A DNA stretch of 5,693 bases, from NCBI GenBank assembly GCA_000436795.1, contig HF993212.1:1-5693 (forward strand). The letters run 5' to 3'. Under the pieces are notes generated by a model. That model had not been told where the DNA came from. It made no database searches and saw only the letters and a program-made list of their open reading frames with translations. Source of the DNA: Bacteroides sp. CAG:1076. GTDB lineage: Bacteria > Bacteroidota > Bacteroidia > Bacteroidales > Bacteroidaceae. Within the stretch, counting starts at the first letter, position 1. Every line of letters begins with the position of its first letter. The position numbers and the translations under genes were made by a program. Below, piece after piece: positions 1 to 5,365 of the stretch.

Positions 1-215
1 CTAATAGGAAATAATGCGTGACACAGTTTATTTTACACTACCAACCAGCGACCACACGCCCCCCAGACTTTGGTTATTATGCTCTTGACAGTCTTGATTA
101 TCAGTGTCTTTTATAAAGTAATTGTTTTACAGTTGACGTCTTAGTTGACTTTTAAAAATAAACCAAGATATTTGACAATAAATTAATAATCTCTTTGCAG
201 TCTTGCCCTGCATCA

Positions 216-247
216 CAAAGTTACTCAATATAGCTTTCCTATGCAAT
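216..247 (-). promoter_or_regulatory. Candidate Bacteroides-type promoter firing left
   Basis: On the minus strand TAACTTTG (223 to 216) matches the Bacteroides -7 consensus TAnnTTTG exactly. ATTG (247 to 244) lies 20 bases upstream, a 3-of-4 match to the -33 TTTG. A start of transcription near 209 would give a transcript reading leftwards out of the window, so its gene, if any, is not visible. This is a consensus match only. Confidence 0.35.
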
Positions 248-408
248 GAATTACTCTTATAGTTAAGGCTGTTTCAGTAACTTTTTTCTCTATTGAATGA
301 TATTGTATTTGACTGTATTATATGAGTTTCTCTATTACTCAAAATTATTCACAAATTGTATATCCAAGTTATTGTCTGGTAGTGGTGTAGAATTATTTAA
401 TGGGTATA

Positions 409-440
409 TCTGATTATTATTTCTTTAAAATCTACCTTTG
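409..440 (+). promoter_or_regulatory. Candidate plus-strand Bacteroides-type promoter
   Basis: TACCTTTG at 433-440 is an exact match to TAnnTTTG, with TCTG (409-412, 3 of 4 to TTTG) 20 bases upstream. It points into about 130 bases without an open reading frame that end in the hairpin at 526-565. No protein gene follows it on this strand. Confidence 0.3.
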
Positions 441-446
441 AAAAAT

Positions 447-572
447 AGCTATATTTCATTTTGAGTATTCAAGGTATATCTGTATAATCGTATAAGTTAA
501 TATATATGTTATGTTTTAGAACTGAAAAAGCCAACTTATCCGAGTAACTGGGTAGGTTGGCTTTTGTTGTTT
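447..572 (+). ncRNA. Possible small RNA ending in an intrinsic terminator
   Basis: This is an inferred transcript from the promoter-like box at 433-440 to the hairpin at 526-565 and its T-rich tail. It contains no plausible reading frame. In plus-strand RNA the hairpin pairs over 15 bp including two G-U wobbles. In minus-strand RNA the same two positions become C-A mismatches and the clean stem is only 10 bp. That asymmetry favours plus-strand function, but the hairpin also serves well as terminator of the convergent protein gene. No known sRNA family is recognised. Confidence 0.22.
525..566. terminator. Strong hairpin terminator, probably bidirectional
   Basis: The arms 526-540 and 551-565 enclose a 10-base loop (541-550). 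The outer ten pairs (AAAAGCCAAC with GTTGGCTTTT) are perfect on both strands. Read on the minus strand it ends in five Ts and begins 17 bases past the TAG stop of the 582-1184 gene, so it ends the two-gene unit. Read on the plus strand it is followed by a T-rich tail and pairs over 15 bp with two G-U wobbles. Confidence 0.8.
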
Positions 573-581
573 CTGGACTAA

Positions 582-1184
582 CTAATTCAAGCTGTTGATA
601 ATATTCTCAACTTCTTTTATTTTTTCTTGATTTTGTAATGTCTTGTATATTTGCAGTAACTCATTTAAGACCTGTTTATAAAGGACATGCTGCTTTTCAT
701 TGCTCTTTTGATAGACTTCAATCTGCATACGAGAATATTCTGCTAATTCTGCAATTTTTGTATAGTAATCTTTATCATCCTTTATGTAGATAGAATATAG
801 CATGGCATACACAGAATGTAAATCCCAACAGTTAGAGATAGAATTATTAGGATGCGCATAAATGTTTTCACGTTCAGCAACCAGTAAATTTAAAAGTTGT
901 TTACTTTCTCCTTGTTCTGTCAATTCTATGCAATGCTGCATAACAGAATCAACATGTACTGTATTAGCTTGGTACCACTTCCATGACCTTTCTTTTTCAG
1001 CCTTACTCTCATCTGAATATTTGAGCATTAATTTAATAAATTCTGTCGCTTCTTTTCTTCTCTGTCCAACTTCAAGATATTCTTTAAAAGTTTTGAGGCA
1101 TAGTTCTTTATTCTCTGTAAAGACGTTAGGCATGCAGAACTGCGGTATAAACAGCTCAAACATTATGATTAATAGTAGTTTCAT
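582..1184 (-). CDS. Exported helix-rich protein, partner of the PBP-like lipoprotein
   Basis: This encodes 200 residues and I do not recognise the family. The start has a short Lys then a hydrophobic run (about residues 2-18, rich in L, I, F), which looks like a signal peptide, so the product is probably periplasmic. The rest is polar and rich in E, K, Q, L and Y, and reads as a string of amphipathic helices, perhaps TPR-like. The centre carries two tryptophans (68, 70) and a conserved-looking YAHPNN...NCWDLHSVYAMLYS stretch (109-131). The last 50 residues (about 150-199) look coiled-coil or TPR-like. Its ATG overlaps the stop of the upstream lipoprotein gene as ATGA (1181-1184), so translation is likely coupled and the two products probably act together. 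A hairpin terminator follows 17 bases past the stop. The role is unknown; scaffold or partner binding is inference. Confidence 0.8.
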   Translation of the reverse strand: MKLLLIIMFELFIPQFCMPNVFTENKELCLKTFKEYLEVGQRRKEATEFIKLMLKYSDESKAEKERSWKWYQANTVHVDSVMQHCIELTEQGESKQLLNLLVAERENIYAHPNNSISNCWDLHSVYAMLYSIYIKDDKDYYTKIAELAEYSRMQIEVYQKSNEKQHVLYKQVLNELLQIYKTLQNQEKIKEVENIINSLN

Positions 1185-2083
1185 TTCTTATCATTTGTTG
1201 CCATTAAAAACTCTGCAATTTGTTTGAACACAGTTCCAGCCATTAGTCCACCGCTTGCAGGTTTATCTTTCTTGTTGATGGACACAATTATGCTGTATTG
1301 AGGATTATCGGCAGGGAAATAGCCACAGAACTCTACTGCATATTGACCATTTGGAAGTTGTATTGTTCCTGTTGCTCCAGCTATTTTTACTTTATCAGAC
1401 ATGGCTGGTTTAGCCAATCCATCCGTTACTGTATATTCCAGTGCTCGCTTAATATTATTGACAGCTGCTTTATCACCAATAGTACCTTGTGCTATGGCAT
1501 TATAAAAAGTCAGATTCTGCAAAGGAGTAGTGAACACTCCATATCCCGAAGGATTATAGACAAGACTGGTATCTTTCACTTGATAGCCATACTTTGTAAG
1601 TGCTTTTGCAAAAGCCTGTGCATCCTTAAATGTATGCTTGGCAGTTTTATAGTTGGCAATATTTGAAGAAAGTCCGAATCCTTGTTGTATGGTAATCTTT
1701 CCATATCCTCCCCTGTACCAATTATGGTCGAGTAGGGTATCTTTACCTATAATTAAAGTACCATTACCTACGTCTACAGTATCAGAAAGCTGAATAGTCT
1801 TTGTTTCCAGTGCTGCCAACAGTGAAGCGGTACGTATCAAGCCAGATTCTTGTGGCTTTAGTTCTGTACCAGCAGAGGCTTTTATTTCTCCTGTCTGCAC
1901 TTCCATTACAATGACTTGTCCTGATGTAGCATCAAGCTCGGACAGCCTGTTTTGTAAGATAGAATCTATCTTTATTTGTAAGGTGCTATCTATGATAGTA
2001 GATGATTGTTCTACTTTTTGTTGAGTGGGTGTACAAGCTGTGATAGTAACTATGCAACCTACAATGGCAAATGTTTTTTTCAT
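1181..2083 (-). CDS. FtsI/PBP-like transpeptidase-domain lipoprotein, catalytic residues lost
   Basis: This encodes 300 residues starting at the ATG at 2083. That start is chosen over one 11 codons upstream because it opens a classic lipoprotein signal (MKK, hydrophobic run, I-T-A-Cys17). No acidic surface-export signal follows the Cys, so a periplasm-facing lipid anchor is likely. Residues 54-295 follow the C-terminal transpeptidase domain of Bacteroidota FtsI: the VMEVQTGEIKA-type opening (59-69), GYGKITIQQGFGLSSN (126-141), the TPLQNLTFYNAIAQG region (186-200) and GYFPADNPQYS (254-264). The pedestal and transmembrane parts of a real FtsI (about 600-700 residues) are absent. Where FtsI has P-G-S-T-F-K-T-A-S, this has E-S-G-L-I-R-T-A-S (79-87), so nucleophile Ser is Gly81 and its Lys is Arg84. 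KTGT is Ala237-T-G-T. SxN (139-141) is intact. I therefore infer no peptide crosslinking or covalent beta-lactam binding. It could be a structural or regulatory pseudoenzyme that binds peptidoglycan peptides or a partner. It overlaps the next gene by 4 bases. Confidence 0.9.
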   Translation of the reverse strand: MKKTFAIVGCIVTITACTPTQQKVEQSSTIIDSTLQIKIDSILQNRLSELDATSGQVIVMEVQTGEIKASAGTELKPQESGLIRTASLLAALETKTIQLSDTVDVGNGTLIIGKDTLLDHNWYRGGYGKITIQQGFGLSSNIANYKTAKHTFKDAQAFAKALTKYGYQVKDTSLVYNPSGYGVFTTPLQNLTFYNAIAQGTIGDKAAVNNIKRALEYTVTDGLAKPAMSDKVKIAGATGTIQLPNGQYAVEFCGYFPADNPQYSIIVSINKKDKPASGGLMAGTVFKQIAEFLMATNDKK

Positions 2084-2174
2084 AATTAGTTTATGCTTAT
2101 GTTTGTATATAGTCAAGTTGCGTTCATTATAATATCTTTAGAAAATTAACAGAATATCAGCTTGTAGATAGAAT

Positions 2175-2690
2175 TTAATATACTCCTCTAAGATTAAAGC
2201 CATAAAATCGTGAACGATAAAACAACTGAACATTCTTATAATGGATGTCAAGAACAATCGCATGTTGTGGTTCATTCATGCGGGTTGCACTCCAATAAGA
2301 TTCAACATTATCGGTGGGCAAAAAGATAGAGTTACCATTATTCCCATATATTCTATATCCAGCAATGTTATTTTCTATTGCCTTAACCCATCGACATTTG
2401 TTTATTAATTCTTTAAATTCATTTGCTGTTGGTATTCTCCAAGGTTTGCCATACCTAAAAGTAATAGCATCGTCAAAAGATTCTATTTGATGTATTTCTC
2501 TTCGAAAATGATATTCTTTAAAAGGGCCAAACTTTCCTGAGCATTTCCAATCTATATAATTCTCCCAAGTGTATTTATCTTTAGAAGATAGTTCCGCCCA
2601 AGCATATCGTCCTCCTGCATCCGTAGGAGAATTTGCATCTAAATTTTTGTCTGCCCATTTAACAGATAATCCTAAATCTATTGCTTCCAT
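2175..2690 (-). CDS. Fib_succ_major (FISUMP) domain protein, short, without signal peptide
   Basis: This encodes 171 residues that are almost entirely one Fibrobacter-succinogenes major paralogous domain (TIGR02145/PF09603), common in Bacteroidota cell-surface lipoproteins and related to C-type-lectin-like folds. Recognisable family words are DLGLSVKWA (5-13), the AWAE and YTWENY segments (30-45), WRIPTANEFKELINKC (84-99), GYRIYGNNGNSIFLPT (111-126) and YWSA (132-135), followed by a C-terminal strand region ending NLRGVY. Family members usually carry an AAGYR-like segment and a longer loop between FLP and YWS; here only about six residues separate them, so the domain is shortened. No signal peptide or lipobox precedes it, which is unusual for a family normally outside the cell. 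It may be a cytoplasmic form or the surviving 3' part of a longer gene. No reverse transcriptase or template repeat is present, so a diversity-generating target is not supported. A TAnnTTTG box lies at 2738-2745. Confidence 0.85.
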   Translation of the reverse strand: MEAIDLGLSVKWADKNLDANSPTDAGGRYAWAELSSKDKYTWENYIDWKCSGKFGPFKEYHFRREIHQIESFDDAITFRYGKPWRIPTANEFKELINKCRWVKAIENNIAGYRIYGNNGNSIFLPTDNVESYWSATRMNEPQHAIVLDIHYKNVQLFYRSRFYGFNLRGVY

Positions 2691-2737
2691 TTGGGATGTT
2701 ATTGTTTTCTATGAAAATTTAGAAATAACTTTATAAA

Positions 2738-2745
2738 CAAAGTTA
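2738..2745 (-). promoter_or_regulatory. Candidate -7 box for the Fib_succ_major gene
   Basis: TAACTTTG on the minus strand matches TAnnTTTG exactly and would place a transcript start about 40 bases before the ATG at 2690. No good -33 TTTG is seen at the expected distance, so this is a weak call. The surrounding 2691-2973 holds no other recognisable feature. Confidence 0.3.
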
Positions 2746-2973
2746 GATATCAAAGTCTAAAATAGGTCTTGTGGACTTTTTATCATCCTATTCCTTAAAA
2801 CATATTAAAATCAATGCAAATCTCATGAATAAAAGTTTTCTTCAATCTTTTGATTAGGGGCTTTCGAACTTATTATAAAATTCAAGCAATATCAGTTATA
2901 TAGAATATATCAACTATATGTTAAATTAAGGATACACTTTGATAATATTACGATATCGAGTTATTTCAACGAA

Positions 2974-3309
2974 CTAGATTATATTTTCAATATAATATTT
3001 AAATGATTCTTTGAATAATGTATCAAAATCAGTTGATAAGTTGGCTATAATAGCAGCGTCACAATATGGACTAAGGCATACAGTTATAGCATCCTCATCC
3101 TTTAAATTCCAGGGATACCATTTGATAATATCTTCTTTAGCGTTAATGGCTATTTGTTTATATAACTCATTAGGAGGAGTAAGGTCGTTAAACTTTTCTT
3201 TATAAAGAATTGAGCTTTTTTTTATTAACTCGTTAAAATTTTTACTTCTGTCTTTTGATAAACGTTTAGCAACTTCACAATCCAGTTCAATATCAAAAGT
3301 AAAATTCAT
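2974..3309 (-). CDS. Hypothetical 111-residue protein of the small-gene cluster
   Basis: I do not recognise this protein. It has no signal peptide or membrane segment, so it is probably cytoplasmic. The N-terminal half (about 12-65) is Lys/Glu-rich and helical. A WYPWN segment (64-68) leads into an acidic turn and two hydrophobic strands (about 74-79 and 85-91), then a Phe/Tyr-rich helical end. Its ATG lies 12 bases past the stop of the 3322-3552 reading frame, the spacing expected in an operon. No convincing terminator follows: only an all-AT 8-bp palindrome inside the last codons and a weak inverted repeat near 2833-2871. Size, composition and neighbours resemble immunity-type genes of Bacteroidales, but no family was identified. 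Confidence 0.7.
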   Translation of the reverse strand: MNFTFDIELDCEVAKRLSKDRSKNFNELIKKSSILYKEKFNDLTPPNELYKQIAINAKEDIIKWYPWNLKDEDAITVCLSPYCDAAIIANLSTDFDTLFKESFKYYIENII

Positions 3310-3321
3310 GGTATTTTATAT

Positions 3322-3552
3322 TTAAAAAGGTTCTCTATTTAGTTTTATTGATAATTTGTCCATATTAATTTTATATAATGTCATTTGGCTGAGTGGAATC
3401 AAGGTTGCATTCTTTAATATAAGCAAATAGAATTTCATGGTAGTTCCTATAGCGGTTTGACAATATTTTATCTCAAAATTTGAATAGCTTATTGTTTTCA
3501 ATATGAGTGCATAACAATCTATGTATAGGGAATCCCCAAAGATTAATGCCAT
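3322..3552 (-). CDS. Hypothetical 76-residue protein, possibly a remnant
   Basis: This frame runs ATG to TAA with an in-frame stop one codon upstream of the codon preceding the ATG, so it cannot extend further. The product is hydrophobic and mildly basic, with no clear signal peptide and no recognised domain. Its end, SQMTLYKINMDKL (55-67), weakly resembles the C-terminal motif of the 3819-4154 product (SSMTIFGIPVKRI). It could therefore be a shortened relative. It lies 12 bases before the next gene on the same strand, which favours it being translated, but no ribosome binding site or promoter is evident. A decayed fragment beside the frameshifted remnant at 3585-3829 is equally possible. Confidence 0.4.
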   Translation of the reverse strand: MALIFGDSLYIDCYALILKTISYSNFEIKYCQTAIGTTMKFYLLILKNATLIPLSQMTLYKINMDKLSIKLNREPF

Positions 3553-3584
3553 ATTTTAATAGGGGATTTCGTTACACAAATAAG

Positions 3585-3829
3585 TTAATCTGATGTGATA
3601 GCATAAACATTACTTTCTGTGATAGATTGGTAGGTTATTATATAATTACAGTCAATATTTTTTTTATTAGCTATTTGGCTTCATCTCCAATTATTTCATT
3701 GCATATTAGAAAAGTTTTTGGAATGTATTTATATTTATTTTCAAAGACAATAGATAAGCCATAAATATAAATGTTCTTTCTATAAATATTTATCTTAATT
3801 TGTATGGCGGTCTTTGATTTAATCGACAT
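3585..3829 (-). pseudogene. Frameshifted small gene remnant (about 82 residues if joined)
   Basis: Two adjacent minus-strand frames each read like coding sequence and join through a single frame change. The first (3829 to 3671, 52 codons before TAG) ends TFLICNEIIGDEAK. The second (open from 3680, stop TAA at 3585-3587) includes IDCNYIITYQSITESNVYA. They overlap only at 3671-3683, where a one-base loss would explain the break. The ATG at 3829 overlaps the end of the upstream gene by 11 bases, so the original may have been translationally coupled or may have lost its 5' end. Amino acid use (I, Y, N, K rich) matches its neighbours. No family is recognised. The alternative is that both are chance open frames in AT-rich DNA. 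Confidence 0.4.
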
Positions 3830-4154
3830 AGATATCTAAATAATCTTTCTCGTCAAATATTCTTTTTACAGGTATTCCGAAGATAGTCATTGAAGATTTT
3901 ATTTCTTTTAGATATCTTTGTAACGACAGTCCATAGATGGCTATAGAGTTAAGTTTACCATAATAGCCGTAGAAAGAAAATCTATTTATCATATCTCCAT
4001 CTTGGTCAGTTATTAATATATAGGTACATCTGTCATCATGTAATTTGGATATATGAAAACATGAGTACATTGGAAGTGACTTAAAATGTACGATGATACT
4101 ATCAATTAAACGTTCTTTATCATCGTCAAGATAACAAGCTATTAGTGAATCCAT
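3819..4154 (-). CDS. Hypothetical 111-residue protein with shared C-terminal motif
   Basis: I do not recognise this family. It has no signal peptide or membrane segment, so it is probably cytoplasmic. An acidic N-terminus (DDDKE, 10-14) leads into a helix, then a strand TYILITDQDGD (44-54), an aromatic FSFYGYYG patch (59-66) and a basic-acidic helix (78-86). The C-terminal motif SSMTIFGIPVKRI (87-99) resembles SSINMFNGVPIKNI near the end of the upstream 154-residue protein, also about 10-15 residues from the C-terminus. The gene starts 29 bases after the stop of that gene with no terminator between, so the two are probably one operon of divergent paralogues. Low GC and adjacent decay suggest an acquired, fast-changing cluster. 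An immunity role is possible but unproven. Confidence 0.7.
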   Translation of the reverse strand: MDSLIACYLDDDKERLIDSIIVHFKSLPMYSCFHISKLHDDRCTYILITDQDGDMINRFSFYGYYGKLNSIAIYGLSLQRYLKEIKSSMTIFGIPVKRIFDEKDYLDIYVD

Positions 4155-4183
4155 ATTGATTTAGTATAAGTTATATATGATAT

Positions 4184-4648
4184 TTAATAGTTAAACACAA
4201 TAAGACAGACCGATTCTTTATTTACAATATTTTTTATTGGCACGCCATTAAACATGTTAATTGATGATATTGTGGATTTGAAGACATTTGAAGGATTTTC
4301 AACAACTACACCTAATAAGTCTTTAGCATTTTCTCTTGTAAAAAGGACAAAATTGCTATATCCTAATTTATTGTTTTGAACTGCAAAATATGCCGCAGAA
4401 GTTGCATCTTTAAAGACTTGATGATTATCAAAGTCTATTAGATAGTTTATTCTTCTATCTTCTTCTATTGGTTCAAACCCAAATGAGAAATACGGAATAT
4501 CGTATTTTTCTGCCCAAAACTTGAACTGACTTAAAAAAGTTTCTAGATAGCTCCCTAAACGAGTTGTTTTCATATTAAATTTTAATATTTTGCTTCCCAA
4601 TTCCCCGAAGAAAGCGGATAAAAAATAAGGTGTGGGAACTCTTATCAT
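4184..4648 (-). CDS. Hypothetical 154-residue protein, first gene of a small operon
   Basis: I do not recognise this family. I place the start at the ATG at 4648 because AGAGGTG (4658-4664 on the complement) lies 9 bases upstream; a GTG at 4660 in frame would overlap that site. A later ATG (25 codons in) is a fallback. There is no clear signal peptide. The product has a Phe/Tyr-rich helical N-terminal half (about 26-60), an acidic turn (about 58-66), a strand-turn region INYLIDFDNH (67-76), a TSAAYFAV helix (83-90), a strand FVLFTRENAKDLLG (100-113) and the C-terminal motif SSINMFNGVPIKNI (128-141) shared in part with the next gene. Promoter boxes lie at 4680-4713. It likely heads the operon with 3819-4154 and perhaps the genes beyond. 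Confidence 0.75.
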   Translation of the reverse strand: MIRVPTPYFLSAFFGELGSKILKFNMKTTRLGSYLETFLSQFKFWAEKYDIPYFSFGFEPIEEDRRINYLIDFDNHQVFKDATSAAYFAVQNNKLGYSNFVLFTRENAKDLLGVVVENPSNVFKSTISSINMFNGVPIKNIVNKESVCLIVFNY

Positions 4649-4657
4649 ACTGATAAA

Positions 4658-4664
4658 CACCTCT
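4658..4664 (-). promoter_or_regulatory. Ribosome binding site fixing the start at 4648
   Basis: The minus strand reads AGAGGTG, a good match to the 16S rRNA anti-Shine-Dalgarno, 9 bases before the ATG. Such a site is uncommon in Bacteroidota, which usually lack one, and it excludes the longer GTG-started form whose first codon lies inside the site. Confidence 0.5.
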
Positions 4665-4679
4665 TATAAATATTTACTG

Positions 4680-4713
4680 CAAAGATATATATTAATAGTT
4701 TATCGCTTGCAAA
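4680..4713 (-). promoter_or_regulatory. Bacteroides-type promoter of the small-gene operon
   Basis: The -7 box TATCTTTG (4687 to 4680) matches TAnnTTTG exactly and a -33 TTTG (4713 to 4710) is exact, with a 22-base spacer, slightly long. Transcription would start near 4673, giving a leader of about 25 bases before the ATG at 4648. Confidence 0.55.
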
Positions 4714-5015
4714 TATTCCACAATAAAGTTTCATAATTCATATTTTTATTGAACAAGGATAGGATTTAATAGTTAAAGAGAGGTAGTAGGGAATCTGAGT
4801 ATATCAGTTTCAACTATATTTTCAAGGTATTTCAGTATTAGCTATTAAGCAGGTACTTTTTTTGAACGGGGACTATAAGAAGATTTCTTCCCGAAAAAAG
4901 TACCCGTAGATTCTGCGGATTGAAAGATGTAATTCTATTAGAGATTATAAGGTATATGGGTTATGTTGTCTGACTAAGTAATGAATGAAAGAAGTATCTA
5001 TCTTCATAATGGATA
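4714..5015. other. Gene-free stretch with an inverted repeat
   Basis: No convincing gene lies here. Minus-strand frames contain short open stretches broken by stops (for example a 20-codon frame from an ATG near 5007) that I cannot assign to any family. The main structure is the inverted repeat at 4852-4904. Confidence 0.5.
4852..4904. repeat. Inverted repeat with 11-bp perfect arms
   Basis: GGTACTTTTTT (4852-4862) is the exact reverse complement of AAAAAAGTACC (4894-4904). Inside, CGGG (4867-4870) can pair with CCCG (4890-4893) after a 4-base bulge (TGAA), giving about 15 pairs and a loop of 19 bases. No T-run follows on either side, so it is not a standard terminator, and no gene ends next to it. 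It could be a regulatory hairpin, a protein-binding site or the trace of a small mobile element. Confidence 0.6.
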
Positions 5016-5046
5016 TAAAAAAAGTCCGCAAATACTGCGAACTTTT
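5014..5046 (-). terminator. Intrinsic terminator of the 88-codon gene
   Basis: On the minus strand AAAAGTTCGCA (5046 to 5036) pairs with TGCGGACTTTT (5030 to 5020) over 11 bp, including one G-U wobble, with a 5-base loop, followed by a run of Ts. The stop codon lies 15 bases upstream. In plus-strand RNA the wobble becomes a C-A mismatch, which supports minus-strand use. Confidence 0.8.
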
Positions 5047-5061
5047 AAAAAAATCAGATTG

Positions 5062-5328
5062 TTATTTATTCTTTTCAATAGTCTCTTTTAATTCATTAAA
5101 GCTGTCAAAGTAGAAGAAATATCCACCTTCCGAGGTTGGTACTCTAAAATATCTTTCATTTGCGTTTTTTGAAACTGCGTAAACAATATCTTTATATTTC
5201 AATTTAAGAATGATAGTTCCTAAAATTTTGGTAATGAATAATTCACCCACTTCTCCAGTTAGAGACATATAGCCATTGCTTGCCATTCTCCATAATCCAA
5301 CATTGCCTAAAGAGAACATATCTTCCAT
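5062..5328 (-). CDS. Hypothetical 88-residue protein with its own terminator
   Basis: I do not recognise this protein. It is small, without signal peptide or lipobox, and probably cytoplasmic. It looks like an all-beta core with Gly-rich turns: GNVGLWRMASNGYMSLTGEVG (8-28), alternating strands about 29-54 (including LFITKILGTIILKLKY), and YFRVPTSEGGYFFYFDS (60-76). It closes with a charged helix (FNELKETIEKNK, 77-88). The hairpin terminator just after the stop and about 400 gene-free bases before the next gene make it a single-gene transcript, separate from the operon to its left. It could be an orphan immunity-type or regulatory protein; nothing in the sequence decides this. A second ATG three codons in is an alternative start. 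Confidence 0.7.
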   Translation of the reverse strand: MEDMFSLGNVGLWRMASNGYMSLTGEVGELFITKILGTIILKLKYKDIVYAVSKNANERYFRVPTSEGGYFFYFDSFNELKETIEKNK

Positions 5329-5357
5329 ATCTATTGTGTTTTTAGTTAATTAGTCCA

Positions 5358-5365
5358 CAAAATTA
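5358..5365 (-). promoter_or_regulatory. Candidate -7 box for the 88-codon gene
   Basis: TAATTTTG on the minus strand matches TAnnTTTG and would put transcription start about 20 bases before the ATG at 5328. No TTTG is seen at the usual -33 distance, so the call is tentative. Confidence 0.3.

Larger units (their letters stand above)
1..525. other. Gene-free intergenic stretch
   Basis: No reading frame of convincing length or composition is seen on either strand. The three plus frames entering from the left edge all stop within about 20 bases. The stretch holds a minus-strand promoter-like box near 216-247, a plus-strand one near 409-440, and a short direct repeat AGTTGAC at 131-137 and 143-149. 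It probably lies between the terminator of the 582-2083 unit and the promoter of a gene beyond the left edge. Confidence 0.6.

Noticed and set aside
85..117. TTGACA and TATAAA resembling a sigma-70 promoter
   Set aside because: The spacer is 21 bases rather than about 17, and Bacteroidales use a different consensus.
862..1666. Plus-strand open frames of about 120 codons opposite the two-gene unit
   Set aside because: They lie opposite clear coding sequence, have Cys/Ser/Phe-rich compositions typical of antisense shadows and match no family.
2175..2300. Variable region of a diversity-generating retroelement target at the end of the Fib_succ_major gene
   Set aside because: The C-terminal YWSA region resembles such targets, but no reverse transcriptase, accessory gene or template repeat is present in the window.
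2978..2996. 8-bp perfect palindrome ATTATATT-TTC-AATATAAT as terminator of the 2974-3309 gene
   Set aside because: It lies within the last codons, is entirely A-T pairs and has no following T-run on the minus strand; base composition alone can produce it.
3011..3205. Plus-strand 64-codon open frame
   Set aside because: It is antisense to the 2974-3309 gene, with no promoter or recognisable domain.
5010..5114. Plus-strand frame beginning MDIKKVRKYCELLKKSD
   Set aside because: It looks protein-like for 17 residues but runs through the terminator hairpin and then antisense through the 88-codon gene, ending after 34 codons; chance is the simpler explanation.
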